In this document: one piece after another, positions 17,242-25,654 of the stretch
Position numbering within the stretch: position 1 is the first letter of the stretch
Layout: every line of letters starts with the position of its first letter
Origin: JANMDS01 sp031430575
GTDB taxonomy: Bacteria; Pseudomonadota; Gammaproteobacteria; Burkholderiales; Casimicrobiaceae
Direction: 5' to 3'
Length of the DNA stretch: 64,000 nt
Assembly (NCBI GenBank): GCA_031430575.1
Contig: JANPBT010000005.1
Span: 1-64,000, forward strand
Made by a program: the position numbers and the translations under genes
The notes under the pieces: model-generated
What the model was told of the DNA's origin: nothing
Seen by the model: the letters and a program-made list of their open reading frames with translations, nothing else
Database searches by the model: none

Positions 17242-18174
17242 CTACTCTAACGCAAATTTAGCGACATCGCCCGCGCCAATGCGCTGGACGAGATCGACCG
17301 CAACCCCATCGCGCGTAAGCTTCACCGCGCGCGCATTACCGATACTAAATCGGAAAGGGGGCTGCCCAGAAATTGAAAGCTTGCTGCCTTTTGCCTGCGT
17401 TTTGGAGGTCAACACATTGCCCGCACCGTCGCGAATTTCAGTCCAGGCTTGCTCCTCATATTGCAATTCGAGCGAAACCGGTTTCGGGCCGCTTGCGGGT
17501 GCTGTGGTAACCGGCGTCGCTGCGGTAAGCGCCCCCGTCGAAGCTGCACCTGCGGCAACGTTTGAAACGACAGCCGGAAATGAAATGGCCTCGCTCGCCG
17601 CTGCGCCAGCGACGACAGGCTCAGCCGGCGGAAGACCCGGAACGGTGATTTGGGGAGCTGGGGTGGTGATCACAGCCGTCTTGGCGACACCTGCCTTTGG
17701 CGCGACGACGAGGGGCACTTCCGAGGCGCCAAAGGCGACCGTACCGCGCTTGCGCATTTCATACCAAGTCGCACTGGCGAGCACGATGGCCGCCAAAATC
17801 GCGGGGATGATCCAGCGCAAAATTGATGACCCGCCAGAAGATAAGGGGTCGCGCAATTCACCGCGCGTTGGTGAGAGGGCTTCCAGCGGTGGGGCCGCAT
17901 TGCGGCGGGAGCTATCGACGCCTAAGAGTGGCTCGGGATCGACCTTAACCAAGCGGGCATAGTTACGGATAAATCCGCGTAAAAAAGGGCCGCTCGGTAG
18001 GCTAGCAACATCATCTTGCTCGATCGCGGTGACTTGCCGCGGAGCGAGCTTGAGTTGCTTGGCAACGCTGTCAACAGACATGCCCATTGCCACGCGTGCT
18101 GTGCGCAACTGGTCGCCCACGCTGGTGCGCGCAGAGGGCGCACTTAATTCAAATTCAGGTCGCTCGCTGGCCAC
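17242..18174 (-). CDS. RodZ-like helix-turn-helix, cytoskeletal/cell-shape membrane protein
   Basis: A 310-aa protein with an N-terminal cytoplasmic HTH_25 domain (GDQLRTARVAMGMSVDSVAKQLKL, residues about 17-42), a single transmembrane helix near residues 120-138 (WIIPAILAAIVLASATWYE) and an Ala/Pro/Thr-rich linker. The C-terminus holds a DUF4115-type periplasmic domain (LELQYEEQAWTEIRDGAG). RodZ links MreB to the elongation machinery, but HTH membrane proteins of this kind can differ in function. It abuts the pilus gene by a single shared base. No repeat copy was seen in it. Confidence 0.82.
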   Translation of the reverse strand: MASERPEFELSAPSARTSVGDQLRTARVAMGMSVDSVAKQLKLAPRQVTAIEQDDVASLPSGPFLRGFIRNYARLVKVDPEPLLGVDSSRRNAAPPLEALSPTRGELRDPLSSGGSSILRWIIPAILAAIVLASATWYEMRKRGTVAFGASEVPLVVAPKAGVAKTAVITTPAPQITVPGLPPAEPVVAGAAASEAISFPAVVSNVAAGAASTGALTAATPVTTAPASGPKPVSLELQYEEQAWTEIRDGAGNVLTSKTQAKGSKLSISGQPPFRFSIGNARAVKLTRDGVAVDLVQRIGAGDVAKFALE

Positions 18175-18971
18175 TAGTCACAATCTCCATTGGAAGCGCG
18201 TGCGGTTTCGACCGCGCCGGGGAATCTATTTTTGAGTTGCGACAAATACGCATTTTCTGCATTTTTGTCGCCAAGACGAATCTCGGTGCAAACACCGAGG
18301 TAAAGGATGCTTGCGGGCACTTGCGGGGTGCGCATTGCATCGCGTAAATGAGTGCGCGCGTCGGCATAACGGCCAACCTTATAGGTGAGCTCGCTCAAGC
18401 CAAAATGGGGCAAGGGTGAATCAGGCGCGATGGCATTCATTTGGCGATACAGTCGCTCGGCAATTTGCATTTTTTTCGCGCGTGCAGCGCATTGTGCGCC
18501 GGAGTGCAACGCAAGATCAGGTGTTCGGTAGAGGGGATTACTTGCTGCGGCCTCATAGTGCGCGACCGATTCGACTTCCCGATTCGTGCGGCACAAAAAC
18601 CAGCCATAGTTATGCTGAAGATCGCCGTCGGCTGGCGTGCGGGCAATGGCGCGCTTAAAGTAGCCGTCGGCCACAGCATCCTCTTTCATGGCATGATGCA
18701 CCAAGCCATAAACGCCGAGTGCGGGAGCGTGCTCGGGCACTGCTTTGACGGCATTTCCCAGCTCTTCTAGCGCGGTTGCGTATTGCGCGCGTTGATACCA
18801 ACCGGCGGCAAGCTCGGTCGAGGCTTTGGCGCGCCCGAGCGCTGCTTCCTCGATGGTTGGCTTGACTGTGCGCTCCATCTCGGGTGTGTTGCTTGAGCGG
18901 GGCACGTCAACGGCCATACATCCGCTCAAAATATGCGCTGCGACCACCCAAACCAATGACCACTTTTTCAT
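18174..18971 (-). CDS. Type IV pilus biogenesis/stability lipoprotein PilF (PilW)
   Basis: A 265-aa lipoprotein with TPR repeats. In Neisseria (PilW) and Pseudomonas (PilF) it is needed for pilin secretin assembly and stability of type IV pili at the outer membrane. The signal ends in the lipobox VVAAHILSGC (Cys about residue 18). TPR-like units follow (ASTELAAGWYQRAQYATAL; YGLVHHAMKEDAVADGYFKRAI; LQHNYGWFLCRTNREVESV). It overlaps rlmN by ATGA. This locus is the only type IV pilus gene in the window, relevant to any natural transformation role of the dispersed repeat. Confidence 0.85.
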   Translation of the reverse strand: MKKWSLVWVVAAHILSGCMAVDVPRSSNTPEMERTVKPTIEEAALGRAKASTELAAGWYQRAQYATALEELGNAVKAVPEHAPALGVYGLVHHAMKEDAVADGYFKRAIARTPADGDLQHNYGWFLCRTNREVESVAHYEAAASNPLYRTPDLALHSGAQCAARAKKMQIAERLYRQMNAIAPDSPLPHFGLSELTYKVGRYADARTHLRDAMRTPQVPASILYLGVCTEIRLGDKNAENAYLSQLKNRFPGAVETARASNGDCD

Positions 18972-20107
18972 GCGGAAGCCTCGATTGCAGTAATGGGGAT
19001 CGTACGCGCACTGGCTGCCTTGGCATTTGCAGTGCGCCGCGTGCGATCAACGATATCGCCAGCCAATTGCCCGCAGGCAGCATCGATATCTTCGCCACGG
19101 GTTTTGCGAATGGTCGCGATTACGCCCGCATTCATCAAAAACTTTTGGAAGCGCACTGTGGTCTGCCGCGGCGTGGTGCGGAATTCTGAGCCGGAAAACG
19201 GATTAAACGGAATTAGATTAATTTTCGACGGCACCGCACGGGTGATATCAAGAAGCTGCCGCGCGTGCTCCATTTGATCATTGACGCCATCGAGCATCAC
19301 ATACTCAAAGGTGATGAAATCGCGCGGTGCTTTATCAAGATAGCGATTGCAGGCATCGAGTAATTCGCGAATTGGATAGCGCTTATTGATGGGCACCAAC
19401 ACATCGCGCAGTGCGTCATTGGGCGCGTGCAAACTTACTGCCAACGCCACCGGGCAGCGATCACGCAATGCATCGATTTGCGGCACTAAGCCAGAAGTTG
19501 AAAGGGTCACCCTGCGCCGCGACAGGCCATAGGCGTTGTCGTCGAGCATGATCTCAAGCGCGGGCACCACTGCTTCAAAATTGGCCAGTGGCTCGCCCAT
19601 GCCCATCATCACCACATTGGTTACGGGGTGACGCTCACCCCGCGCATGCGGCGCATTTGGGCCATCGGCACGCAACATGCGATTGGCCGCCCAGACTTGG
19701 GCAACGATCTCAGCAGTTGATAAATTGCGGTTAAAGCCTTGTTTGCCGGTCGAGCAAAATGGGCAGGCCAAAGCGCAGCCCGCCTGCGACGACACGCATA
19801 GCGTGCCGCGATCATCTTCTGGGATGAAAACCGTCTCGACGGCATTGTTGTTGCCCACATCAAAAAGCCACTTTCGCGTGCCGTCTGATGCGGTAGAGTC
19901 TTTCATTACCTGCGGCGCAGAAATGGTCGAATTTTCGGCTAATTTCGCGCGGGTTGCCTTCGCGACGTCGGTCATCGCATCAAACGAATCTGCAAGCGAT
20001 CCATGCAGCCAGCGCATCACCTGCTTGGCGCGAAACGGCTTCTCCCCTTGCGCGACAAAATCGGCAGTGAGTTGAGCGTGTGTGCAGCCGAGCAGGTTTT
20101 TCATCAT
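18968..20107 (-). CDS. rlmN: Dual-specificity 23S rRNA/tRNA methyltransferase RlmN
   Basis: A 379-aa radical SAM enzyme that makes 2-methyladenosine at A2503 of 23S rRNA and A37 of some tRNAs. The radical SAM cluster motif is CALACPFCSTGKQGF (Cys-x3-Cys-x2-Cys, about residues 111-118). The catalytic C-terminal Cys is in GEDIDAACGQLAG near residue 350. Two supporting segments are MMGMGEPLANFE and VSLHAPNDALRD. It lies 15 bp from ndk. The repeat copy 19907-19920 is read as ISAPQVMK, near the N-terminal domain boundary. Confidence 0.95.
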   Translation of the reverse strand: MMKNLLGCTHAQLTADFVAQGEKPFRAKQVMRWLHGSLADSFDAMTDVAKATRAKLAENSTISAPQVMKDSTASDGTRKWLFDVGNNNAVETVFIPEDDRGTLCVSSQAGCALACPFCSTGKQGFNRNLSTAEIVAQVWAANRMLRADGPNAPHARGERHPVTNVVMMGMGEPLANFEAVVPALEIMLDDNAYGLSRRRVTLSTSGLVPQIDALRDRCPVALAVSLHAPNDALRDVLVPINKRYPIRELLDACNRYLDKAPRDFITFEYVMLDGVNDQMEHARQLLDITRAVPSKINLIPFNPFSGSEFRTTPRQTTVRFQKFLMNAGVIATIRKTRGEDIDAACGQLAGDIVDRTRRTANAKAASARTIPITAIEASA

Positions 20108-20122
20108 GCGCTTAACGCTCGC

Positions 20123-20548
20123 TTAACGCGAGAATACTTGGCTCGCTGGGAAGAAGTAAGCGATTTCGTTCGCTGCCGTCTCTGGGGCATCAGAGCCGTG
20201 CACTGCATTGGCATCGATGCTATCGGCGAAATCAGCACGAATGGTGCCTTTTTCAGCCTTCTTAGGATCGGTTGCGCCCATCAAATCGCGGTTTTTGGCG
20301 ATTGCGCCTTCGCCTTCAAGCGCCTGGATCATTACCGGGCCCGAAATCATGAAGCTGACCAAGTCATTGAAAAAAGGGCGTGCTTTGTGCACCGCATAAA
20401 AGCCCTCGGCCTCAGCGCGGGAGAGGTGCGCCATGCGGGCGGCGATGACTTTTAAGCCTGCGCCTTCAAAGCGTGCGTAAATTTGCCCGACGACATTTTT
20501 TGCAACTGCGTCAGGTTTGATGATGGAAAGAGTGCGTTCGATAGCCAT
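20123..20548 (-). CDS. ndk: Nucleoside diphosphate kinase
   Basis: A 141-aa NDP kinase of usual length, transferring the gamma-phosphate between nucleoside triphosphates and diphosphates through a phospho-His. The active-site His is in the NAVHGSDAPETA segment (about residue 117), and ERTLSIIKPDAVAKN at the start and LMGATDPKKAEKGTIR in the middle are invariant family features. It is the first gene of the minus-strand run through rlmN, pilF/pilW, rodZ, ispG and hisS, and a candidate promoter lies upstream. Confidence 0.97.
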   Translation of the reverse strand: MAIERTLSIIKPDAVAKNVVGQIYARFEGAGLKVIAARMAHLSRAEAEGFYAVHKARPFFNDLVSFMISGPVMIQALEGEGAIAKNRDLMGATDPKKAEKGTIRADFADSIDANAVHGSDAPETAANEIAYFFPASQVFSR

Positions 20549-20609
20549 AATTTTTATAAAGTAAAGACCGGCTCAAAAACCGGAAAATCGTTTAACAACA
20601 GAACCTTAG

Positions 20610-20635
20610 ATTGTACAACGGGGAAAGGTTCTCAA
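20610..20635 (-). promoter_or_regulatory. Candidate sigma70-type promoter upstream of ndk
   Basis: On the minus strand a -10-like TACAAT (20615-20610) is preceded by TTGAGA (20635-20630). The spacer is only 14 bp, shorter than usual, so support is weak. Positions are consistent with a leader of about 60 nt before ndk. An 8-bp inverted repeat (20600-20607 with 20625-20632) overlaps it. Confidence 0.3.
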
Positions 20636-20760
20636 TTTTATGATTTGCGCGTGATTTTTTGCGCTGCGATATTTGGTTCTACAGCCTATGAATCCCCAAA
20701 AATCACTGAAAATGATGCGTCGCAGCAAATTTGAGCACCCGCAACGCGCAAAAAGTGCCC

Positions 20761-20779
20761 AATCTGCGCCGCAGGTATT
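20761..20779. repeat. Intergenic copy of the dispersed repeat beside the 6S-like RNA
   Basis: An exact reverse-orientation copy at 20764-20777 with AT flanks on both sides. It lies about 20 bp beyond the 3' end of the proposed RNA. The remainder of 20549-20799 shows only AT-rich DNA and the ndk promoter candidate. Confidence 0.9.
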
Positions 20780-20799
20780 AGTCCTAACAACAAAATCTG

Positions 20800-21041
20800 C
20801 TCCCTTAGCGGGATGACGCCGACGGCGGTTTTGCGTGCTCGGACATCTGAACCCTTGGGTGGTACGCGCTCAAAGGGACCGGTCATTTATAGGGTTATCT
20901 GCTTATGGTGAACCCGCCGGTTTTCCACCCTTGCGCCTCAACCTCGGGCGCGAGGGTGGGGACGCGCGTTGCATCAAGCGCGAAAGCGCGTGGATAAATT
21001 TCTCTGCACCGCCTCTTTTTTGTTTCCCGTACGTAAGGGAG
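20800..21041 (-). ncRNA. 6S RNA (SsrS)-like structured RNA candidate
   Basis: The minus strand of this gene-free stretch can fold into one long irregular hairpin. The ends pair as CTCCCTTA/TAAGGGAG, then GGGA/TCCC, then GGCGGTGC/GCA plus CCGCC, separated by near-symmetric internal loops. An inner hairpin is closed by CCACCCT/AGGGTGG. The 3' half (CCCAAGGGTTCAGATGTCC, then ACCGCCGTCGGCGTCATC) lines up, from memory, with the 3' half of enterobacterial 6S RNA, which contains CCAAGGGTTCA and GCGGCGGCATC. At about 242 nt it is longer than the usual 180-190 nt, so the 5' end may be further in. 6S RNA binds sigma70 RNA polymerase in stationary phase. Confidence 0.5.
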
Positions 21042-21203
21042 AAAAAAACGCGATGCAGCGCTGGGGCGGGGCAAATTCTCACGGCTCTCCGCTGCGCGTT
21101 GCTGCAGCGCTCGGCTAAGCTTTTGCGCGCCCAGGCGTTGACTTCCTAATGCGCGTTATAGTCTGCAGTTATCTGCGTTCTTTAACGATCAAATCATTGC
21201 TTT

Positions 21204-22031
21204 ATGGCGAAAATCCTTTACGTTGGGACTTTTACGTTGCCGCTCGATTCGCCGCTGGTGATGGGCATCGTCAACGTTACGCCAGATTCTTTCTCCGATG
21301 GTGGTGATTTTTTTGACCCCGCGCTCGCCATAGCCCATGCAAAACAGCTCGTGGCCGAGGGCGCGGACATCCTTGATCTCGGCGCAGAAAGCACGCGCCC
21401 GGGCGCTGCGCCGACTTCAGTCGATGAAGAATTGCAGCGGCTTTTGCCGGTTTTGACTGAAGTCGTGAAACTGGGCGTGCCGGTGAGCGTCGATACCCGC
21501 CGGGCGGCGGTGATGCGCGAAGCGCTGAAATTTCCGATTGCGATGATTAACGATATTTCTGCGCTCCAAGACCCCGGCGCGATTGAAATCTGCGCCGCAG
21601 GTAAGGTCGCGGTCTGCCTCATGCATATGCAAGGCACGCCACAGACGATGCAAATTTCCCCGCAATACAACGAAGTTGCGCCGCACGTTTTTGGTTTTCT
21701 GCGCGAGCGCGCACTGGCCTGCGAGCGGGCGGGGATTACGCGCGACCGCATCGTGCTTGATCCTGGCTTTGGCTTTGGCAAAACGCTCGCGCACAGCCAA
21801 GCGTTGATGCAGGCGCTACCGCAGCTCTGCGCGGGCGATTACCCAGTGCTCGTGGGTTGGTCGCGTAAATCAGTGCTGGGCGCATTGACTGAAAAACCAC
21901 ACCCGAAAGCGCGCTTGGCGGCAAGCTTGGCTGCTGCGATACTCTGCGCCCAGAAGGGTGCAAAAATCTTGCGGGTACACGACGTCGGCGCGACCGTTGA
22001 CGCACTCAAAATATTAAAAGCACTGGGATAG
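21204..22031 (+). CDS. folP: Dihydropteroate synthase
   Basis: A 275-aa (beta/alpha)8 enzyme that condenses p-aminobenzoate with hydroxymethyl-dihydropterin pyrophosphate in folate synthesis; it is the sulfonamide target. Conserved segments are MGIVNVTPDSFSDGG, LDLGAESTRPGA, INDISAL, and LDPGFGFGKT with the pterin-binding residues. It precedes glmM by 6 bp, a pairing common in proteobacteria. The repeat copy 21590-21603 is read as IEICAAGKVAVC, at the strand before MHMQGTP. Confidence 0.96.
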   Translation: MAKILYVGTFTLPLDSPLVMGIVNVTPDSFSDGGDFFDPALAIAHAKQLVAEGADILDLGAESTRPGAAPTSVDEELQRLLPVLTEVVKLGVPVSVDTRRAAVMREALKFPIAMINDISALQDPGAIEICAAGKVAVCLMHMQGTPQTMQISPQYNEVAPHVFGFLRERALACERAGITRDRIVLDPGFGFGKTLAHSQALMQALPQLCAGDYPVLVGWSRKSVLGALTEKPHPKARLAASLAAAILCAQKGAKILRVHDVGATVDALKILKALG

Positions 22032-22037
22032 AAAAAA

Positions 22038-23402
22038 ATGGGACAACGTAAATACTTTGGCACCGATGGCGTGCGTGGGCCCGTCGGCGAGACGCCGATT
22101 ACCCCGGAATTCATCATGCGCTTGGGCTTTGCCGCGGGAAAAGTGCTCATTGAAGAAGAGCATCGCGCAAATCACAACGATAAGCCCACCGTTCTCATCG
22201 GCAAAGATACCCGTATTTCGGGCTATATGCTTGAGGCCGCGCTGGAAGCCGGCTTTACGGCAGCGGGGGTCAACGTCGTACTCACGGGCCCTTTGACGAC
22301 GCCCGGCGTGGCTTACTTAACGCGCGCGTTGCGCATGCAAGCGGGCGTGGTCATTTCGGCTTCACACAATCCTTACGAAGACAACGGTATCAAATTTTTC
22401 TCCGCTGAGGGTAATAAGCTTGACGATAAGGTAGAGCTCGAAATTGAAGCTGAAATAGATCGCGGCATTCAGTGCGTACCTGCGGCGCAGTTAGGCCGCG
22501 CGCGGCGCATGGATTCTCCTGTGCCGCGCTATATCGAGTTTTGCAAACGGGCATTTCCGCTCGATCAATCGCTGCGCGGCATGCGCATCGTCGTTGATTG
22601 CGCCAATGGTGCTGGCTACCATATTGCGCCGCAGGTATTTCATGAGCTCGGCGCGGAAGTTGTGGCCGTCGGCAACACGCCAAACGGAACTAACATTAAC
22701 GATGGGTGTGGCGCGACCCACCCTGAATTTCTCAGCGCTAAAGTAAAAGAAATGCGGGCAGATATTGGTATCGCCCTCGACGGCGACGGCGATCGCTTGA
22801 TCATGGTCGATCGCAATGGGGGTATTTATAACGGCGATCAATTGCTTTACGTCATCGCGCGCGGGCGCTTGGCGCGTGGGCAGGCGGTCGATGGCGTGGT
22901 GGGCACGCTTATGAGCAATTTTGGCTTTGAAGCAGCGCTTAAAGCGTTGAATATTCCGCTGGTTCGCGCCAAAGTGGGAGATCGTTATGTGCTCGAAGAA
23001 ATGAACAAAAATAAATGGATCATCGGCGGCGAAGGCTCGGGGCATATTCTCGTGTTGGATCGTCATACCACGGGAGATGCGATTGTCGCAGCACTAGAAG
23101 TGCTCGGCGCGCTCGTTGAGTTGAAGCAAGATTTGGCGCAAGCCTGCTCGGGGCTCAAACTTGCGCCGCAGGTATTGATCAACGTGAAAGTGATACCCGG
23201 ATTCAAATGGGACGCTCATGCCGCGATGATCGATGCTGTCGCCCTCTGGAGCAAAAAGCTTGAGGGCAACGGTCGCGTGCTGCTGCGACCTTCGGGCACG
23301 GAGCCGGTCATCCGCGTCATGGTTGAAGCGCACGCGAAATCGGCAGCGCGAGAGGCCGCCGAGAGTCTTGCGGCAACACTTTCATCGTGCGCTGTCGGAT
23401 AA
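22038..23402 (+). CDS. glmM: Phosphoglucosamine mutase
   Basis: A 454-aa alpha-D-phosphohexomutase that converts glucosamine-6-phosphate to glucosamine-1-phosphate for UDP-GlcNAc. The catalytic phosphoserine is in VISASHNPYEDNGIKFF (about residue 105), the metal loop is DGDGDR, and the substrate phosphate motif is RPSGTEPVIRVM near the end. It carries three repeat-related sites: 22477 exact (VPAAQLGRA), 22624 near (HIAPQVFHELG) and 23161 near (LAPQVLINV). From memory, E. coli GlmM has the same spacing (CVDSAELGKA and HIAPNVLRELG), so the copies replaced residues without insertion. Confidence 0.96.
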   Translation: MGQRKYFGTDGVRGPVGETPITPEFIMRLGFAAGKVLIEEEHRANHNDKPTVLIGKDTRISGYMLEAALEAGFTAAGVNVVLTGPLTTPGVAYLTRALRMQAGVVISASHNPYEDNGIKFFSAEGNKLDDKVELEIEAEIDRGIQCVPAAQLGRARRMDSPVPRYIEFCKRAFPLDQSLRGMRIVVDCANGAGYHIAPQVFHELGAEVVAVGNTPNGTNINDGCGATHPEFLSAKVKEMRADIGIALDGDGDRLIMVDRNGGIYNGDQLLYVIARGRLARGQAVDGVVGTLMSNFGFEAALKALNIPLVRAKVGDRYVLEEMNKNKWIIGGEGSGHILVLDRHTTGDAIVAALEVLGALVELKQDLAQACSGLKLAPQVLINVKVIPGFKWDAHAAMIDAVALWSKKLEGNGRVLLRPSGTEPVIRVMVEAHAKSAAREAAESLAATLSSCAVG

Positions 23403-23408
23403 TTTTGG

Positions 23409-24713
23409 TTAGGCGCGAGCCCGAATCATCCCCGCTGCGGCCGTCTGATGCGATGCTGGATCAATCAACACAAAGGCGCCGGTGATTTTGCTCTCGGCAA
23501 ATGAATCTGCGATCAATGGGTGTTGCGCCGTGAGCCGCACACGCCCAATCGCGTTGAGCGTAAGCCGAAGCGTTGATTGATCGTCGCTGGCGATGTCGTG
23601 GCTGAGCGTATTGACATCTAAGACGCTCTCGACCGCAGTGATTTTTGCGTAAGTTGTGCGCGTGCCATGTTTGAGCCAATATTTGCGATTGGGGTTAAAC
23701 GCTTCGGTATCGAGCCAGCAAAGATCAGCACTGAAGTCGCTTCTAGCTTCTGCGCTTTCTTCTGCGCGGATTAACGTGTCGCCGCGCGAAATATCGACAT
23801 CATGATCGAGCACCAACGTGACCGACTGACCGGCAATGGCGCGGGTCAGCGTTTGTTCACCTAAGCGGATCTCACGCACGTGCGCGGATTGCGCCGTGCC
23901 CGCAACTTTGATGAAATCGCCTACGCTAATCTGTCCTGTTGCGATGCGGCCTGCGATGCCGCGAAAGTCATCGGCTGTGTTGCCTTCCGCGCGAATGATC
24001 CATTGCACCGGAAATCGGAATTTCGAAAACGTTCTTTGTGTTGCGGGGAGCGCCTCAAGCAGATCAAGTAATGACTTTCCGGTATGCCAAGGCATGTTGC
24101 TACTGGCGCTTGTAACGTTATCGCCCGTGAGCGCAGAAATCGGGATGATGTTTGGCGCTTGCAAATTTAATGATGTCGCGAGCGCGCGGTAGGCAGCGGC
24201 AATGACTTCAAATTTCGCCTGATCGTAGCCAATCAAATCCATCTTATTGACCGCTACGATGACATGTTGGACATCAAGCAATTTTGCGATCGCGCTATGG
24301 CGTTTGGTTTGCGGCAAAAGTTCCCCGTTGATGACGCGGGTGGCGTCAATCAACACAATCACCGCATCGGCAGACGAAGCGCCGGTCACCATATTGCGGG
24401 TGTATTGCTCGTGCCCTGGCGCATCAGCGAGAATAAATTTGCGCTTCGCAGTATTGAAGTAACGATAGGCGACATCGATGGTGATGCCTTGCTCGCGCTC
24501 GGCTTCTAGCCCATCGGTCAGCAGCGAGAGATCGATGCTGCCATCGGTTGTGCGCTGGAATCTAGATTTACCAATCGCTTCCAGTTGATCGGTCAGAATT
24601 GCTTTGCTATCGTAAAGCAGGCGTCCGATCAGCGTGCTTTTGCCGTCGTCGACGCTGCCAGCGGTGATTACGCGCAAAATCTGCGCCGCAGGTAGAGTGT
24701 GTGATTCGTTCAT
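23409..24713 (-). CDS. cysN: Sulfate adenylyltransferase subunit 1 (GTPase) CysN
   Basis: A 434-aa EF-Tu-like GTPase that couples GTP hydrolysis to APS formation by CysD. The P-loop GSVDDGKSTLIGRLLYD begins near residue 15, followed by the switch segment LADAPGHEQYTRNM and NKMDL. C-terminal beta-barrel domains follow (WIIRAEGNTADDFRGIAGRI). There is no fused APS kinase (CysC) domain, unlike NodQ-type proteins. It converges on glmM with a 6-bp gap and lies 2 bp from cysD. The repeat copy 24681-24694 is read as LPAAQILRV at the extreme N-terminus. Confidence 0.95.
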   Translation of the reverse strand: MNESHTLPAAQILRVITAGSVDDGKSTLIGRLLYDSKAILTDQLEAIGKSRFQRTTDGSIDLSLLTDGLEAEREQGITIDVAYRYFNTAKRKFILADAPGHEQYTRNMVTGASSADAVIVLIDATRVINGELLPQTKRHSAIAKLLDVQHVIVAVNKMDLIGYDQAKFEVIAAAYRALATSLNLQAPNIIPISALTGDNVTSASSNMPWHTGKSLLDLLEALPATQRTFSKFRFPVQWIIRAEGNTADDFRGIAGRIATGQISVGDFIKVAGTAQSAHVREIRLGEQTLTRAIAGQSVTLVLDHDVDISRGDTLIRAEESAEARSDFSADLCWLDTEAFNPNRKYWLKHGTRTTYAKITAVESVLDVNTLSHDIASDDQSTLRLTLNAIGRVRLTAQHPLIADSFAESKITGAFVLIDPASHQTAAAGMIRARA

Positions 24714-24715
24714 GA

Positions 24716-25654
24716 TTAAAAGTATCCTTCTTTTTTGCGGCGCTCCATCGAAGCTTCCGAGGTTTGATCGTCCATGCGGGTCGCGCCGCGCTCGGTCAAC
24801 GTAGTCACTGCCGTTTCGATGATGATGTCGTCGACCGTGCGCGCGCCACTTGCCACCGGGCAGGTGCAGGAAATATCGCCGACGGTGCGAAAACGGACGT
24901 CGCGAACGCTGCTGTTCTCACCGCGCTGCGCGGGTGTAATCGCAGTGACCGGCACGAGTAATCCGCGGCGCTCGATGACTTCGCGCGGGTGTGAAAAGTA
25001 AATCGAGGGCAGTGCCAATTGTTCGCGTGCGATGTATTGCCAGACATCAAGCTCGGTCCAATTTGAAATAGGGAACACGCGGATATTTTCACCAGGATGC
25101 AGCCGTGCGTTGTAAATCTCCCAAAGCTCAGGGCGTTGGGCTTTGGGATTCCACTGCCCAAATTGATCGCGAAATGAAAAGATGCGTTCCTTTGCGCGGG
25201 CTTTTTCTTCATCCCGTCGGGCACCACCGATGCAGGCATCAAAGCCATACGCTGCGATGGTTTCAAGCAGCGTGACCGCTTGGGCTGCATTGCGGGAGTC
25301 GGTCTCGCTACGCAGCACAACCGAGCCACGCGCGATTGAGTCTTCTACGTGGCCGACAATTAATTTCTCGCCGAGCTCGGCAGCCCGCAGATCCCGAAAC
25401 GCGATCACCTCTGGAAAATTGTGGCCGGTATCAATATGCACTAGCGGAAAGGGAAACTTCCCGGGGCGAAACGCTTTTTCGGCAATGCGCAGCAACACGA
25501 CAGAATCTTTTCCGCCGGAAAAGAGTAAGGCCGGCTTAGCGCACTCGGCGGCGACTTCACGCATGATGTGAATTGCTTGCGCTTCTAGCCAATCGAGGTG
25601 GGAAGTACCAATAACCGGCGCTGACAATTGCGCCGGATCGACAAATGCGTTCAT
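24716..25654 (-). CDS. cysD: Sulfate adenylyltransferase subunit 2 CysD
   Basis: A 312-aa PP-loop ATP pyrophosphatase that activates sulfate to APS together with CysN. The PP-loop is LFSGGKDSVVLLRIAEKAF (about residue 46), and VHIDTGHNFPEVI plus the GGARRDEEKARAKERIFSFRD segment are diagnostic. I placed the start 30 codons inside the longest frame, at 25654, because the ATG overlaps the cysH stop as ATGA and begins MNAFVDPAQLS as a normal CysD would. It carries no repeat copy. Confidence 0.94.
   Translation of the reverse strand: MNAFVDPAQLSAPVIGTSHLDWLEAQAIHIMREVAAECAKPALLFSGGKDSVVLLRIAEKAFRPGKFPFPLVHIDTGHNFPEVIAFRDLRAAELGEKLIVGHVEDSIARGSVVLRSETDSRNAAQAVTLLETIAAYGFDACIGGARRDEEKARAKERIFSFRDQFGQWNPKAQRPELWEIYNARLHPGENIRVFPISNWTELDVWQYIAREQLALPSIYFSHPREVIERRGLLVPVTAITPAQRGENSSVRDVRFRTVGDISCTCPVASGARTVDDIIIETAVTTLTERGATRMDDQTSEASMERRKKEGYF

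Noticed and set aside
20686..20886. 66-aa minus-strand ORF near the 6S-like structure
   Set aside because: It overlaps the proposed RNA and the repeat copy, with no domain or ribosome binding site; it is more likely an artefact.
21138..21162. TTGACT and TATAGT as a folP promoter
   Set aside because: The spacer is only 13 bp, too short for a normal sigma70 promoter.
21660..21700. TTGCGCCGCACGTT in folP and similar partial motifs (51909, 56645, 56851, 57951)
   Set aside because: They share only the CGCCGC or GGCGCA core; this is within what GC-rich coding DNA gives by chance.
19880..23452. GCCGTCTGA (one base short of the Neisseria DUS core GCCGTCTGAA) at about 19880 and 23442
   Set aside because: Only two partial matches in 64 kb; not enriched, so chance.
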